Shown one piece after another: positions 47,799 through 55,797 of a DNA stretch of 64,000 nt. Positions within the stretch are counted from its first letter, which is position 1; every line of letters starts with the position of its first letter. This DNA is from Rhodococcus rhodnii NBRC 100604 (lineage in GTDB: Bacteria; Actinomycetota; Actinomycetes; Mycobacteriales; Mycobacteriaceae). The DNA lies in assembly GCF_001894925.1 (NCBI RefSeq), contig NZ_BCXD01000005.1, forward strand, positions 62,001 through 126,000, given 5' to 3'. The notes beneath the pieces are model-generated. The model had not been told where the DNA came from, did not search any database, and saw only the letters and a list, made by a program, of their open reading frames with translations. Position numbers and translations under genes: made by a program.

Positions 47799-49019
47799 GT
47801 GGCCATCACCGACATCAAGGAATTCGCTCACCTCACCGCCTCGGACATCGAGGCGCTCGGCGACGAGCTCGATTCGATCCGCCGTGAGGTCGAGTCGTCG
47901 CTCGGCGTCGACGACGCCCGCTACATCCGCCGCACGATCCAGTTCCAGCGCGTGCTCGAACTCCTCGGCCGCGCGGCGCTCTGGCGTGTCGACGACCGCA
48001 CGACGTGGGCCGCGGGTACCGCGCTGCTCTCGCTCGCGAAGATCGTCGAGAACATGGAGCTCGGGCACAACGTGATGCACGGGCAGTGGGACTGGATGAA
48101 CGATCCGGAGATCCACTCGGTCGGCTGGGAGTGGGATCAGCTCGGCCCGTCCGAGCACTGGAAGCGCGCCCACAACTACTCGCATCACACGTACACGAAC
48201 GTCGTCGGCATGGACGACGACATCGGCTTCGGCGTCCTGCGGATGACGCGCGACGTCCCGTGGCGGCCGGTCAACCTGCTCCAGCCCGTCGCGAACATCG
48301 TTCTCGCGCTCACCTTCGAGTGGGGGATCGCGATCCACGACCGCACGTTCGCGGAGGAGCTCGAAGGCGTGCGGCCCGGCAAGCTCGACTCCCAGACGAA
48401 TCGTGACTTCGCGCGCAAGATGATCCGTCAGCTCGGCAAGGACTTCGTGCTGTTCCCCGCGCTGTCGGGCCGCCGCTGGCGACGTACGCTCACCGCGAAT
48501 CTCAGCGCGAACGTGATCCGCAACATCTGGGCGTACCTCGTGATCTTCTGCGGCCATTTCCCCGACGGCGCAGAGAAGTTCACGGTTGCCGAGTACGAGC
48601 GTGAGACGCGTCACGAGTGGTATCTGCGGCAGATGCTCGGCAGCGCCAACTTCCGGAGCGGGCGCGTGATGGGCTTCCTCAGCGGCAACCTGAGCTACCA
48701 GATCGAGCACCATCTCTTCCCCGATCTCCCGTCGAATCGGCTTCCGGAGGTCGCGAAGCGGGTGCGCGCGCTGTGCGAGAAGTACGACCTGCCCTACACG
48801 ACGGGTTCGCTCGCCGGGCAGTACGTCAAGGCGTTGCGGACGATCCACACCCTCGCGCTGCCGGATCGCTACCTGCGTGCGACGTCCGACGATGCCCGCG
48901 AGACGTCGTCGGAACGCAAGTTCCGGACGCCGCTCGTGCGCCGCGCGATCGAGGAGGGGCGGGCTCGTGGGCTCGCGTCGTCGCTCGAGGTGCTGCGGCA
49001 GGCACGCCGTCGCAAGTGA
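47799..49019 (+). CDS. membrane acyl-CoA delta-9 desaturase (DesA3-like), copy 1
   Basis: This 406-residue membrane di-iron desaturase carries the three His boxes: HNVMH (about residues 88-92), HNYSHH (about 126-131) and QIEHHLFPDLPS (about 300-311). It inserts the cis-9 double bond into stearoyl- or palmitoyl-CoA with electrons from the adjacent reductase. GGAAGGACC lies before the GTG. It is about 60% identical by eye to the next gene and shares long exactly identical DNA blocks with it. It is assigned as DesA3-like by its neighbour; which copy is the functional counterpart is not clear. Confidence 0.92.
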   Translation: MAITDIKEFAHLTASDIEALGDELDSIRREVESSLGVDDARYIRRTIQFQRVLELLGRAALWRVDDRTTWAAGTALLSLAKIVENMELGHNVMHGQWDWMNDPEIHSVGWEWDQLGPSEHWKRAHNYSHHTYTNVVGMDDDIGFGVLRMTRDVPWRPVNLLQPVANIVLALTFEWGIAIHDRTFAEELEGVRPGKLDSQTNRDFARKMIRQLGKDFVLFPALSGRRWRRTLTANLSANVIRNIWAYLVIFCGHFPDGAEKFTVAEYERETRHEWYLRQMLGSANFRSGRVMGFLSGNLSYQIEHHLFPDLPSNRLPEVAKRVRALCEKYDLPYTTGSLAGQYVKALRTIHTLALPDRYLRATSDDARETSSERKFRTPLVRRAIEEGRARGLASSLEVLRQARRRK

Positions 49020-49038
49020 GGATGCTCACACACCGTCG

Positions 49039-49073
49039 CTTACCTACGGTCGCGTAACCTACGGTTTGGTAAG
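49039..49073. promoter_or_regulatory. putative operator of second desaturase
   Basis: ACCTACGGT occurs at 49042-49050 and 49057-49065 as a direct repeat, flanked by CTTACC (49039-49044) and GGTAAG (49068-49073) as inverted arms. CCTACGGT is also the half-site of the palindrome before the reductase gene. Confidence 0.55.
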
Positions 49074-49108
49074 TAAGCCGGGGTGATCGCGAGCACGAGG
49101 AGGATTGG

Positions 49109-50365
49109 GTGGCCATCAGTGACGTCGAGGAGTACGCACACCTGACCGACGCCGACGTCGAGGCACTCGGGCGAGAGCTCGACGCAATTCGGCGCGACGT
49201 CGAGGATTCGCTGGGCGACCGCGACGCGCGGTACGTCCGCAACACGATCCGCCTCCAGCGTTCGCTCGAGATCGCCGGCCGCGCAGTGCTGTTCGCAAGC
49301 CGTCGTCGTCCGGCCTGGCTGCTGGGTGCCGGCCTGCTCGGGACGTCGAAGATCATCGAGAACATGGAGCTCGGGCACAACGTGATGCACGGGCAGTGGG
49401 ACTGGATGAACGACCCCGAGATCCATTCGGCCACATGGGAATGGGACAACAACGATCCCTCGGCCCATTGGAAGCAGACCCACAACTACCTGCATCACAA
49501 GTACACGAACATCCTCGGGATGGACGACGACGTCGGATACGGACTGCTGCGGGTCACGCGCGATCAGCGCTGGAAGCCGTTCTATCTCGGCAACCTCGCC
49601 TACAACACCGGCCTGATGCTGTTCTTCCAGTGGGGCGTCGCGGTCCAGCACCTCGAACTCGGGAAGGTGGCCCAGGGCCGGGTCCCGAAGGAGGAGACGC
49701 GCCGCAAGCTCCGCGAGGTCGGCGCCAAGATCGGCAAGCAGGTCGCGAAGGACTACGTGCTGTACCCGGCGCTCACGGGGCGCGCGTGGAAGAGAACCAT
49801 GACGGCGAACTTCGCCGCGAACACGATCCGCAACGTCTGGACCAACGCGATCATCTTCTGCGGCCATTTCCCCGACGGCGCAGAGAAGTTCACGAAGGCC
49901 GACATCGAGATCGAGACGCAGGCGCAGTGGTACCTGCGGCAGATGCTCGGCAGCGCCAACATCTCCGGGTCCAAGCTCATGGACTTCATGAGCGGCAACC
50001 TCAGCTACCAGATCGAGCATCACCTGTACCCCGACCTGCCGAGCAACCGGCTGCGGGAGATCTCGGTGCGGGTGCGCGAACTGTGCGACAAGTACGACCT
50101 CCCGTACACGACGGGGCCGTTCCTCGTGCAGTACGCGAAGTCGTGGCGCACGATCGCGAAGCTCTCGCTGCCGAACCAGTACCTCGCCGACACCGCCGAC
50201 GACGCACCGGAAACCGCATCGGAGAAGCGTTTCGACGGCACCGGCAGCGTCGTCGACCCCGAGACCGGGAAGCGTCGCGGACTGCGTACCGCGATCGCTC
50301 AGGTGCGGCGCGGCCGCAGGCTCACCGCCGCACGCGACACGCTGCGCCGCGTCGTCGGGCGCTGA
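49109..50365 (+). CDS. membrane acyl-CoA delta-9 desaturase (DesA3-like), copy 2
   Basis: This 418-residue paralogue of the preceding gene has the same His boxes: HNVMH, HNYLHH and QIEHHLYPDLPS. It differs mainly in the loop at residues 190-220 and in a longer basic C-terminus (RRGLRTAIAQVRRGRRL). GAGGAGG lies 8 bases before the GTG. It has its own promoter region with repeated CCTACGGT motifs, so the copies may respond to the same regulator with different strength. Substrate chain length cannot be told from the sequence. Confidence 0.92.
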   Translation: MAISDVEEYAHLTDADVEALGRELDAIRRDVEDSLGDRDARYVRNTIRLQRSLEIAGRAVLFASRRRPAWLLGAGLLGTSKIIENMELGHNVMHGQWDWMNDPEIHSATWEWDNNDPSAHWKQTHNYLHHKYTNILGMDDDVGYGLLRVTRDQRWKPFYLGNLAYNTGLMLFFQWGVAVQHLELGKVAQGRVPKEETRRKLREVGAKIGKQVAKDYVLYPALTGRAWKRTMTANFAANTIRNVWTNAIIFCGHFPDGAEKFTKADIEIETQAQWYLRQMLGSANISGSKLMDFMSGNLSYQIEHHLYPDLPSNRLREISVRVRELCDKYDLPYTTGPFLVQYAKSWRTIAKLSLPNQYLADTADDAPETASEKRFDGTGSVVDPETGKRRGLRTAIAQVRRGRRLTAARDTLRRVVGR

Positions 50366-50374
50366 CGCCGGCCG

Positions 50375-51406
50375 TCACCACGAGTCGTTCTGCGCGATCG
50401 CCGCGAGCAACTCACGGATGGCGTGCACCCGGGCCGCCGACTCGCCCCCGAGCTCGTCGAGAGCGCACTCGGGGTCGGTCGGCGGCCCCATGTGCGTGCA
50501 GCCGCGAGGGCAGGCCGCCGTCGCCTCCGCGAGATCGGAGAACGCGCGCACGACGTCGTCGGGAGAGATGTGCGCGAGGCCGAACGACCGGATTCCCGGC
50601 GTGTCCACGATCCAGCCGCCGTGCGGCGCAACCGAAGTCGGGGCGGGCAGCGCGACCGACTGTGTCGAGGTGTGCCGGCCCTTGCCCACGCCCGAGACCA
50701 CGCCGGTCGCGCGTTCGGCCTCCGGCACGATCCGGTTCACGAGCGTCGACTTGCCCACCCCGGAGTGGCCGATGAGTGCGGTCACCTCGCCGTCGAGATA
50801 CGTCTCGAGGTCGCCGAGATCGTCCGCCGTCCCGGCGAGCACGACGGGGAGATCGAGATCGGCGAACGACGCCGCGAACTCGGCCGGATCGCTCAGATCG
50901 CTCTTGGTGAGACACAGGATCGGGGTCAGCCCGCCCGCGTAGGCGGCGACGAGGGCCCGCTCGACGAAGCCCGTGCGCGGCGGCGGATCGGCGAGCGCGA
51001 CGACGATCAGCAGCTTTCCCGCGTTGGCGACGACGATCCTCTCGTACGGGTCGGTGTCGTCGGCGGTGCGGCGCAGGACCGTCGAGCGTTCCGCGACCCG
51101 CACGATGCGCGCGAGCGTGTCGGGCCTGCCGGACAGGTCGCCCACGACGTCGACGTTGTCGCCGACGACGATCGGGGTCCGGCCCAACTCCCGTGCGCGC
51201 ATCGCGACGACGCGGCGGTCGGGGTCGCCGCCGAGGACGCATCCCCATCTGCCGCGGTCGACGGAGACCACCATCGCCGCCTCGGCGTCGAGATGCTCGG
51301 GGCGGGTCTTGGTCCGCGGCCGGGTTCCCTTGCCCGGACGGATCCGGACGTCCGATTCGTCGTACCGTCGTCTATTCAGTGCGCGCTCCTTCCGGGTGCG
51401 AACCAT
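50375..51406 (-). CDS. rsgA: ribosome small-subunit GTPase RsgA
   Basis: 343 residues. An OB-fold (about 40-120) precedes a circularly permuted GTPase domain with [10 protein letters not shown] (G4), [14 protein letters not shown] (G1) and [10 protein letters not shown] (G3). A C-terminal zinc region has [16 protein letters not shown]. RsgA helps the last steps of 30S assembly. The start codon lies 35 bases inside the end of aroA, and no later in-frame ATG or GTG fits, so the two are overlapped and co-transcribed, as Rv3227-Rv3228. Confidence 0.94.
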   Translation of the reverse strand: MVRTRKERALNRRRYDESDVRIRPGKGTRPRTKTRPEHLDAEAAMVVSVDRGRWGCVLGGDPDRRVVAMRARELGRTPIVVGDNVDVVGDLSGRPDTLARIVRVAERSTVLRRTADDTDPYERIVVANAGKLLIVVALADPPPRTGFVERALVAAYAGGLTPILCLTKSDLSDPAEFAASFADLDLPVVLAGTADDLGDLETYLDGEVTALIGHSGVGKSTLVNRIVPEAERATGVVSGVGKGRHTSTQSVALPAPTSVAPHGGWIVDTPGIRSFGLAHISPDDVVRAFSDLAEATAACPRGCTHMGPPTDPECALDELGGESAARVHAIRELLAAIAQNDSW

Positions 51407-52712
51407 CGTGTGCTGCAGAAGAATCGAGCATCGTCTCCCACATCCGGTCGAAGCCGGGAAGAGTCTTGGCCGTCGTCGCGACGTCGTCGATCTCGATGCC
51501 GGGGACGCGGAGTCCGACGATCGCTCCCGCGGTCGCCATCCGGTGATCCGCGTACGCCCGCCACGGGCCGCCGTGCAGCGGGCTCGGCCGGATCTCGAGT
51601 CCGTCGGCGGTCTCGGTGACGTCGCCGCCGAGGCCAGCGAACTCCGTCGCGAGCGCTGCGAGCCGATCGGTCTCGTGGCCGCGGAGATGCGCGATCCCCC
51701 GCAACGTGGACGGGGTCGTCGCGAGCGCCGCGAGTGCGGTGACGGTGGGGGCGAGCTCGCCGACGTCGTGGAGGTCGACGTCGAGACCGAGCAGCTCGCC
51801 GGGGCCGCGAACCGTCAGCCCCGCATCGGTCCGTCGGACGTCCGCGCCCATGTCCGTGAGGATCGCCCGGATCGCGTCGCCGGCCTGGGTCGTCTCGGCG
51901 GGCCAGTGCGGCACGGTGACCTCACCGCCGGTCACGGCGGCGGCCGCGAGAAACGGTGTGGCATTGGAGAGGTCGGGCTCGACGACCCAGTCGACCGCGC
52001 GCACCGCACCGGGCTTCACGGTCCACTCGGAGGGTGCGCCGTGACGATGCGCGATCTCGACGGTCACGCCCGCACGCCGGAGCATCGCGACGGTCATGTC
52101 GATGTGGGGGAGCGACGGGACGGGCGGTCCGTCGTGCCGGACCGTCACCCCGGCGTCGAACCGCGCCGCCGAGAGCAGCAGACCCGACACGAACTGAGAG
52201 GACCCGGACGCGTCGATCGTGACGGTGCCGCCCGGCACCTCGCCGCGGGCGTGGACGGTGAACGGCAGCCGATCGCCGTCCACGCGCACACCGAGCCCGC
52301 GCAGGCCGTCGAGCAGCGTGGCCTGTGGCCGCGTGCGTGCCTGCTCGTCGCCGTCGAACTGCACGTCGGCATCGGCGAGCGCCGCGAGCGGCGGAACGAA
52401 TCGCATGACGGTCCCGGCGAGCCCGCAGTCGATGTGCGCGCCGCGGATCGGCCCGGGAACGACGTGCAGCGTCGTCGCCGAGTCCGCCTCGGTGATGCCG
52501 GTGCCGAGCGCGCGCAGGGCAGCGATCATGAGGTCGGTGTCGCGGCTACGCAGCGCGCCGGTCACGGTCGACGGGCCGTCGGCGAGTGCGGCGAGCACGA
52601 GCGCGCGATTGGTCATCGACTTCGAGCCGGGTACGGCGACGACGGCTCGGACCGGTCGCGGTGCGGTCGGGGCTGTCCAGGCACGGGTGCTCACGCCTCC
52701 ATCTTCGCCCAT
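51372..52712 (-). CDS. aroA: 3-phosphoshikimate 1-carboxyvinyltransferase (EPSP synthase)
   Basis: This 446-residue enzyme joins PEP to shikimate-3-phosphate in aromatic amino acid synthesis. It shows [35 protein letters not shown] (the PEP loop with Gly at the key position), the [15 protein letters not shown] segment and [14 protein letters not shown]. Class I-type PEP-site residues suggest glyphosate sensitivity, as is usual. The ATG at 52712 has no ribosome binding site; a GTG at 52694, just behind GGAGGC, is the alternative start. It diverges from the SRAP gene. Confidence 0.95.
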   Translation of the reverse strand: MGEDGGVSTRAWTAPTAPRPVRAVVAVPGSKSMTNRALVLAALADGPSTVTGALRSRDTDLMIAALRALGTGITEADSATTLHVVPGPIRGAHIDCGLAGTVMRFVPPLAALADADVQFDGDEQARTRPQATLLDGLRGLGVRVDGDRLPFTVHARGEVPGGTVTIDASGSSQFVSGLLLSAARFDAGVTVRHDGPPVPSLPHIDMTVAMLRRAGVTVEIAHRHGAPSEWTVKPGAVRAVDWVVEPDLSNATPFLAAAAVTGGEVTVPHWPAETTQAGDAIRAILTDMGADVRRTDAGLTVRGPGELLGLDVDLHDVGELAPTVTALAALATTPSTLRGIAHLRGHETDRLAALATEFAGLGGDVTETADGLEIRPSPLHGGPWRAYADHRMATAGAIVGLRVPGIEIDDVATTAKTLPGFDRMWETMLDSSAAHDGSHPEGARTE

Positions 52713-52760
52713 CGGGCCGCACGCGTGCCGCAGCCGGGGTCGGCCGGGCGCGACATGCGA

Positions 52761-52766
52761 TAGTGC
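52761..52766 (+). promoter_or_regulatory. -10 element (TAGTGC) before the SRAP gene
   Basis: TAGTGC ends 5 bases before the GTG that encodes the start of the SRAP protein. It does not end in T, so it fits the leaderless pattern less well than others. Confidence 0.4.
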
Positions 52767-52771
52767 GGATC

Positions 52772-53503
52772 GTGTGCGGCAGATACGTCACGGGACGCGA
52801 CCCGGCTCTCCTCGCACAGGATCTCGAGGCGATCGACGACACCGCCGGGTCCTGGGACGGGCCGCGCTGGAACGTCGCGCCGACGACGTCCGTGCCGGTC
52901 CTCGCATCGCCGCGTGGTGAGCGCCGGATCCGGATGATGCGATGGGGACTCGTGCCCCAGTGGGCGGACCCGGCAGCCGGTTCCGTCCTGTTCAACGCGC
53001 GCGTCGAGACGCTGCTGGAGAAGGCGTCGTTCGCCTCGGCGGCGCGCCGACGCCGCGCGCTCGTGCCGATGGAGGCCTGGTACGAGTGGGCGGGAGAGGG
53101 ACGCGACGCGCGCCCCTACGCGGTCCGGCGGCCCGATGCGGCGACGTTCACCGTCGCCGGCCTGTGGGAGTACCGGCGCGATCCCGACGCACCGGGTGCA
53201 CCTCCGCTCGTGAGCCTCGCGATCGTCACGACGGCCGCGAGCGGTGCGCTGCGCGAGATCCATCCGCGGATGCCGCTCGTCGTCGCACCGGACCATCGCG
53301 CCGCATGGCTCGACTGCTCGACGGGAGACGTCCCCGCGGACGTACCCGCGGCCGCCGACAGCGCGGCCAGGGCACTCGCGCCGTACCGCGTGTCGCGGCG
53401 CGTGGGATCGATCCGTCACGACGATCCGTCGCTGCTCGAGCCGCTGGGGACCGGCGACGACGGCGAGGCCCACGAGGCGGGAGATCAGCTCACGTTGCTG
53501 TGA
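52772..53503 (+). CDS. SRAP-domain (HMCES/YedK) abasic-site protein
   Basis: This 243-residue protein starts M-CGRY. Cys2, exposed after Met removal, forms a stable thiazolidine link with abasic sites in single-stranded DNA, which fixes the start at this GTG. Other active-site segments are [50 protein letters not shown] and the catalytic His in HPRMPLVV. It protects replication forks from abasic-site cleavage. It corresponds to Rv3226c and is divergent from aroA; its end overlaps the convergent YbaK gene by 14 bases. Confidence 0.93.
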   Translation: MCGRYVTGRDPALLAQDLEAIDDTAGSWDGPRWNVAPTTSVPVLASPRGERRIRMMRWGLVPQWADPAAGSVLFNARVETLLEKASFASAARRRRALVPMEAWYEWAGEGRDARPYAVRRPDAATFTVAGLWEYRRDPDAPGAPPLVSLAIVTTAASGALREIHPRMPLVVAPDHRAAWLDCSTGDVPADVPAAADSAARALAPYRVSRRVGSIRHDDPSLLEPLGTGDDGEAHEAGDQLTLL

Positions 53504-53996
53504 GCGGCGCCGTCGTGGCGTCGAGAACGGTGACGAGGTCCGTGGGCGCGATCTCGAGTTCGAGGCCGCGTCTCCCGCCGCTGACGAAGATCCGGCCGAA
53601 CGACAGCGCCGACGCGTCCAGAACGGTCGGGAGCCGGGTGCGCTGCCCGAACGGCGACACTCCGCCGAAGACGTATCCCGTCACGCGCTCGGCGTCGGCG
53701 CGCGGTGCCATCGCCGCCTTCCCCGCGCCGAGCGCGCGTGCCGCGGCCTTGAGTGAGAGCGATCGCAAGACCGGCACGATCGCGACACCGAACCGGGTCG
53801 GAGCACCCGTGAGTGCGACCACCAGTGTCTTGAACACCTGGTCGGGAGCCGCGCCCGCGGACTCGAGGGCGGCGACCGCCTCGTCGCCGAACGCGGTCGA
53901 GCGCGGATCGTGCTCGTAGGTGTGCACCGTGAACGGTGTCGCCGTCCTGCCCAGCTGGGTGGTCGCGGGGGTCGCCGAGCCTGCCATGGCGTTCAT
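53490..53996 (-). CDS. YbaK/EbsC-family aminoacyl-tRNA deacylase
   Basis: This 168-residue protein has the YbaK fold: [10 protein letters not shown] with the conserved Lys, [38 protein letters not shown] with the GGxSPxG loop, and [19 protein letters not shown] at the end. These proteins remove Cys (or Pro) mischarged on tRNA-Pro or tRNA-Cys. ATG 53996 is used; ATG 53987 would give MAGSAT. It diverges from sigH, and the SigH-type promoter lies in the gap between them. Confidence 0.92.
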   Translation of the reverse strand: MNAMAGSATPATTQLGRTATPFTVHTYEHDPRSTAFGDEAVAALESAGAAPDQVFKTLVVALTGAPTRFGVAIVPVLRSLSLKAAARALGAGKAAMAPRADAERVTGYVFGGVSPFGQRTRLPTVLDASALSFGRIFVSGGRRGLELEIAPTDLVTVLDATTAPLTAT

Positions 53997-54033
53997 TGTG
54001 CTCGGGCGCGCGAGCACGACGACACGCGGCGCG

Positions 54034-54060
54034 GGAACAAGCGCCCCCGCCCGCGGGTTG
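54034..54060 (+). promoter_or_regulatory. SigH-type promoter of sigH-rshA
   Basis: GGAAC at 54034-54038 and GTTG at 54057-54060 are separated by 18 bases, which matches the mycobacterial SigH consensus GGAAC-N16-18-GTT. It lies 80 bases before the GTG at 54141 and indicates autoregulation. Confidence 0.72.
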
Positions 54061-54140
54061 AACACCCTCGTAAGCGGTATCCGTCGTGCGTGAGGTGCGC
54101 ACCGCGGAGACGCCCTGCCGACGAAGGGAGACCGGCGCTC

Positions 54141-54911
54141 GTGACCGCAACGGTGATGGACCCTCCGCCGTCCACGCGGACGACGCCCCTGGCGGTAGCC
54201 TGGGACGCGACGGCGATCGAAGGGATCAGCGTGCACGAAGAGAACGGTGTGCAGGAAGCGACCCGGCGCGGCGACGTTCCGCCGAGCGACGAGGCGGGCA
54301 GGCGGGCGACCGAGTCGCAGGACGCCCTCGTCGAGCGGTTCGAGCGCGATGCGCTCCCGCTCCTCGACCAGCTCTACGGTGCCGCGTTGCGCATGACACG
54401 CAATCCGGCCGACGCCGAGGACCTCGTCCAGGAGACCTACGTCAAGGCGTACAGCGCGTTCCGCTCCTTCAAGGAGGGGACCAACCTCAAGGCGTGGCTG
54501 TACCGCATCCTCACGAACACCTACATCAACTCGTACCGCAAGAAGCAGCGTCAGCCGGCGCAGTACCCGACCGACGAGATCACCGACTGGCAGCTCGCGG
54601 CGACCGCCGAGCACACCTCGACGGGGCTGCGTTCCGCCGAGGTCGAGGCGCTCGACGGACTGCCGGACGACGACATCAAGGCGGCGTTGCAGGAGCTCCC
54701 CGAGGACTTCCGGATGGCCGTCTACTACGCCGACGTCGAGGGATTCCCGTACAAGGAGATCGCGGAGATCATGGGCACGCCGATCGGAACGGTCATGTCG
54801 CGGCTGCATCGCGGCCGTAAGCAGTTGCGCGGACTGCTCGCGGACGTGGCGCGCGAGCGAGGCTTCGATCGTCGGGCCGGCGTCTCCGCGGGCGAGGAGG
54901 TGTCGCGATGA
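54141..54911 (+). CDS. sigH: ECF sigma factor SigH (thiol/heat stress)
   Basis: A 256-residue ECF sigma factor with region 2 [44 protein letters not shown] and region 4 [44 protein letters not shown]. The segment [23 protein letters not shown] is diagnostic of SigH. SigH directs thioredoxin, thioredoxin reductase and chaperone genes after oxidative or heat stress. The first about 60 residues are not conserved, so a later start such as GTG 54231 is possible; GTG 54141 follows CGAAGGGAG. The stop overlaps the rshA start. Confidence 0.95.
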   Translation: MTATVMDPPPSTRTTPLAVAWDATAIEGISVHEENGVQEATRRGDVPPSDEAGRRATESQDALVERFERDALPLLDQLYGAALRMTRNPADAEDLVQETYVKAYSAFRSFKEGTNLKAWLYRILTNTYINSYRKKQRQPAQYPTDEITDWQLAATAEHTSTGLRSAEVEALDGLPDDDIKAALQELPEDFRMAVYYADVEGFPYKEIAEIMGTPIGTVMSRLHRGRKQLRGLLADVARERGFDRRAGVSAGEEVSR

Positions 54912-55252
54912 CCCAGCAGGACGACTTCGAGTCGCTCGACTGCACCGCCGTCCTCGCGGACGTGTGGCTGATGCTCGACGGCGAGTGCGACGAGACGTCG
55001 CGGGCGCGGCTGCAACGGCACATCGACGACTGCGGCTCGTGCCTCGAGGCCTACGGCATCGAGGAGAAGGTCAAGTCGCTCGTGGCGCGCAAGTGCGGCG
55101 GCGAGCACGCACCCGACGGGCTGCGGGACCGGTTGCGGGTCCAGCTTCGGACCGTGACGGTCGAGTACCGCGAGACCGTCGAGATCCGTGAGAGTGCCGA
55201 GATCCGTGAGAGTGCCGAGATCCGTGAGAGCGCCGAGCCGCCGCGCGGATAG
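54908..55252 (+). CDS. rshA: zinc-binding anti-sigma factor RshA (RsrA family)
   Basis: This 114-residue protein has the redox motif H-x3-C-x2-[10 protein letters not shown], with His38, Cys42 and Cys45 plus Cys12. It binds SigH while reduced and lets it go when the cysteines form a disulfide. The ATG overlaps the sigH stop (ATGA), with GAGGAGG upstream. The C-terminus is extended by EIRESA units encoded by an 18-bp tandem repeat, an addition not needed for the ZAS domain. Confidence 0.93.
   Translation: MTQQDDFESLDCTAVLADVWLMLDGECDETSRARLQRHIDDCGSCLEAYGIEEKVKSLVARKCGGEHAPDGLRDRLRVQLRTVTVEYRETVEIRESAEIRESAEIRESAEPPRG
55181..55234 (+). repeat. 18-bp in-frame tandem repeat at the end of rshA
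   Basis: Three units of GAGATCCGTGAGAGTGCC (55181-55198, 55199-55216 and 55217-55234, the last with one change) encode EIRESA three times. Confidence 0.92.
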
Positions 55253-55269
55253 CAGCGGACGGAGGGAAC

Positions 55270-55326
55270 GGCATACGAGAACGGGGCCCGGTGAGCGATG
55301 CTCACCGGGCCCCGTTCTCGTATGCC
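55270..55326. terminator. 27-bp perfect inverted repeat, bidirectional terminator between rshA and bL37
   Basis: The arms 55270-55296 and 55300-55326 are exact reverse complements (27 bp) around a 3-base loop (GAT). The element lies between two convergent genes, touching the stop codon of the ribosomal protein gene. There is no T run, as is common for actinobacterial terminators. Confidence 0.85.
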
Positions 55327-55401
55327 TCAGCTGTTGGGGCGCTTGCCGTGATTGGCGGCGTTGCCCTTGCGGCTGCGCTTCTTGCGACCGCGCTTGCCCA
55401 T
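55327..55401 (-). CDS. 50S ribosomal protein bL37
   Basis: A 24-residue, very basic peptide: MGKRGRKKRSRKGNAANHGK followed by RPNS. It matches the tiny actinobacterial protein of the AURKAIP1/COX24 type found as bL37 in mycobacterial 50S subunits. AAGGGAG lies 7 bases before the ATG. In mycobacteria a gene of this kind also sits in the rshA region. Its size makes it easy to miss. It is convergent with rshA and separated from it by the long inverted repeat. Confidence 0.88.
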   Translation of the reverse strand: MGKRGRKKRSRKGNAANHGKRPNS

Positions 55402-55567
55402 CGCGGACTCCCTTCTCGTCGACGAAGTGTGCACCCGATGTCTCCAGTGGGTGTTGTCCTCCAGTCTTCCACGCCGCGCCGGGCCGTTTCACGCCGGGAC
55501 GCCGCGATGTGATTGGCTGAATGCGCACAGAGCTGCGGCTGCGGCCACAGCGGACGAAGGAGGCGCA

Positions 55568-55783
55568 GTGGCGACGGACGTGCGAGCCGAGATGGTGTCG
55601 ACGGTGTTCGAGGTCGTCGTGAGCCCCGGGGACCACGTCGAGCCGGGCGACACGCTCGTCGTCGTCGAGTCGATGAAGATGGAGATCCCGGTCCTCGCGG
55701 AGGAACCGGGCACCGTGGGGTCGGTGGACGTCGCGGTCGGCGACGTCGTCAAACAGGGCGATCTGATCGCCACCATCGCCTGA
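55568..55783 (+). CDS. small biotin/lipoyl carrier-like protein (Rv3221c-like)
   Basis: This 71-residue single-domain protein has the biotinyl motif VVESMKMEIPV (Lys within ESMKM) between two repeats of the barrel-sandwich fold (VVSPGDHVEPGDTLV and VAVGDVVKQGDLIATIA). A stand-alone carrier of this type (TB7.3, Rv3221c) is biotinylated in M. tuberculosis, but its carboxylase partner is uncertain. GAAGGAGG precedes the GTG. It lies 14 bases before pdtaS and probably shares its mRNA. Confidence 0.92.
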   Translation: MATDVRAEMVSTVFEVVVSPGDHVEPGDTLVVVESMKMEIPVLAEEPGTVGSVDVAVGDVVKQGDLIATIA

Positions 55784-55797
55784 CGAGAGACCGGCGA

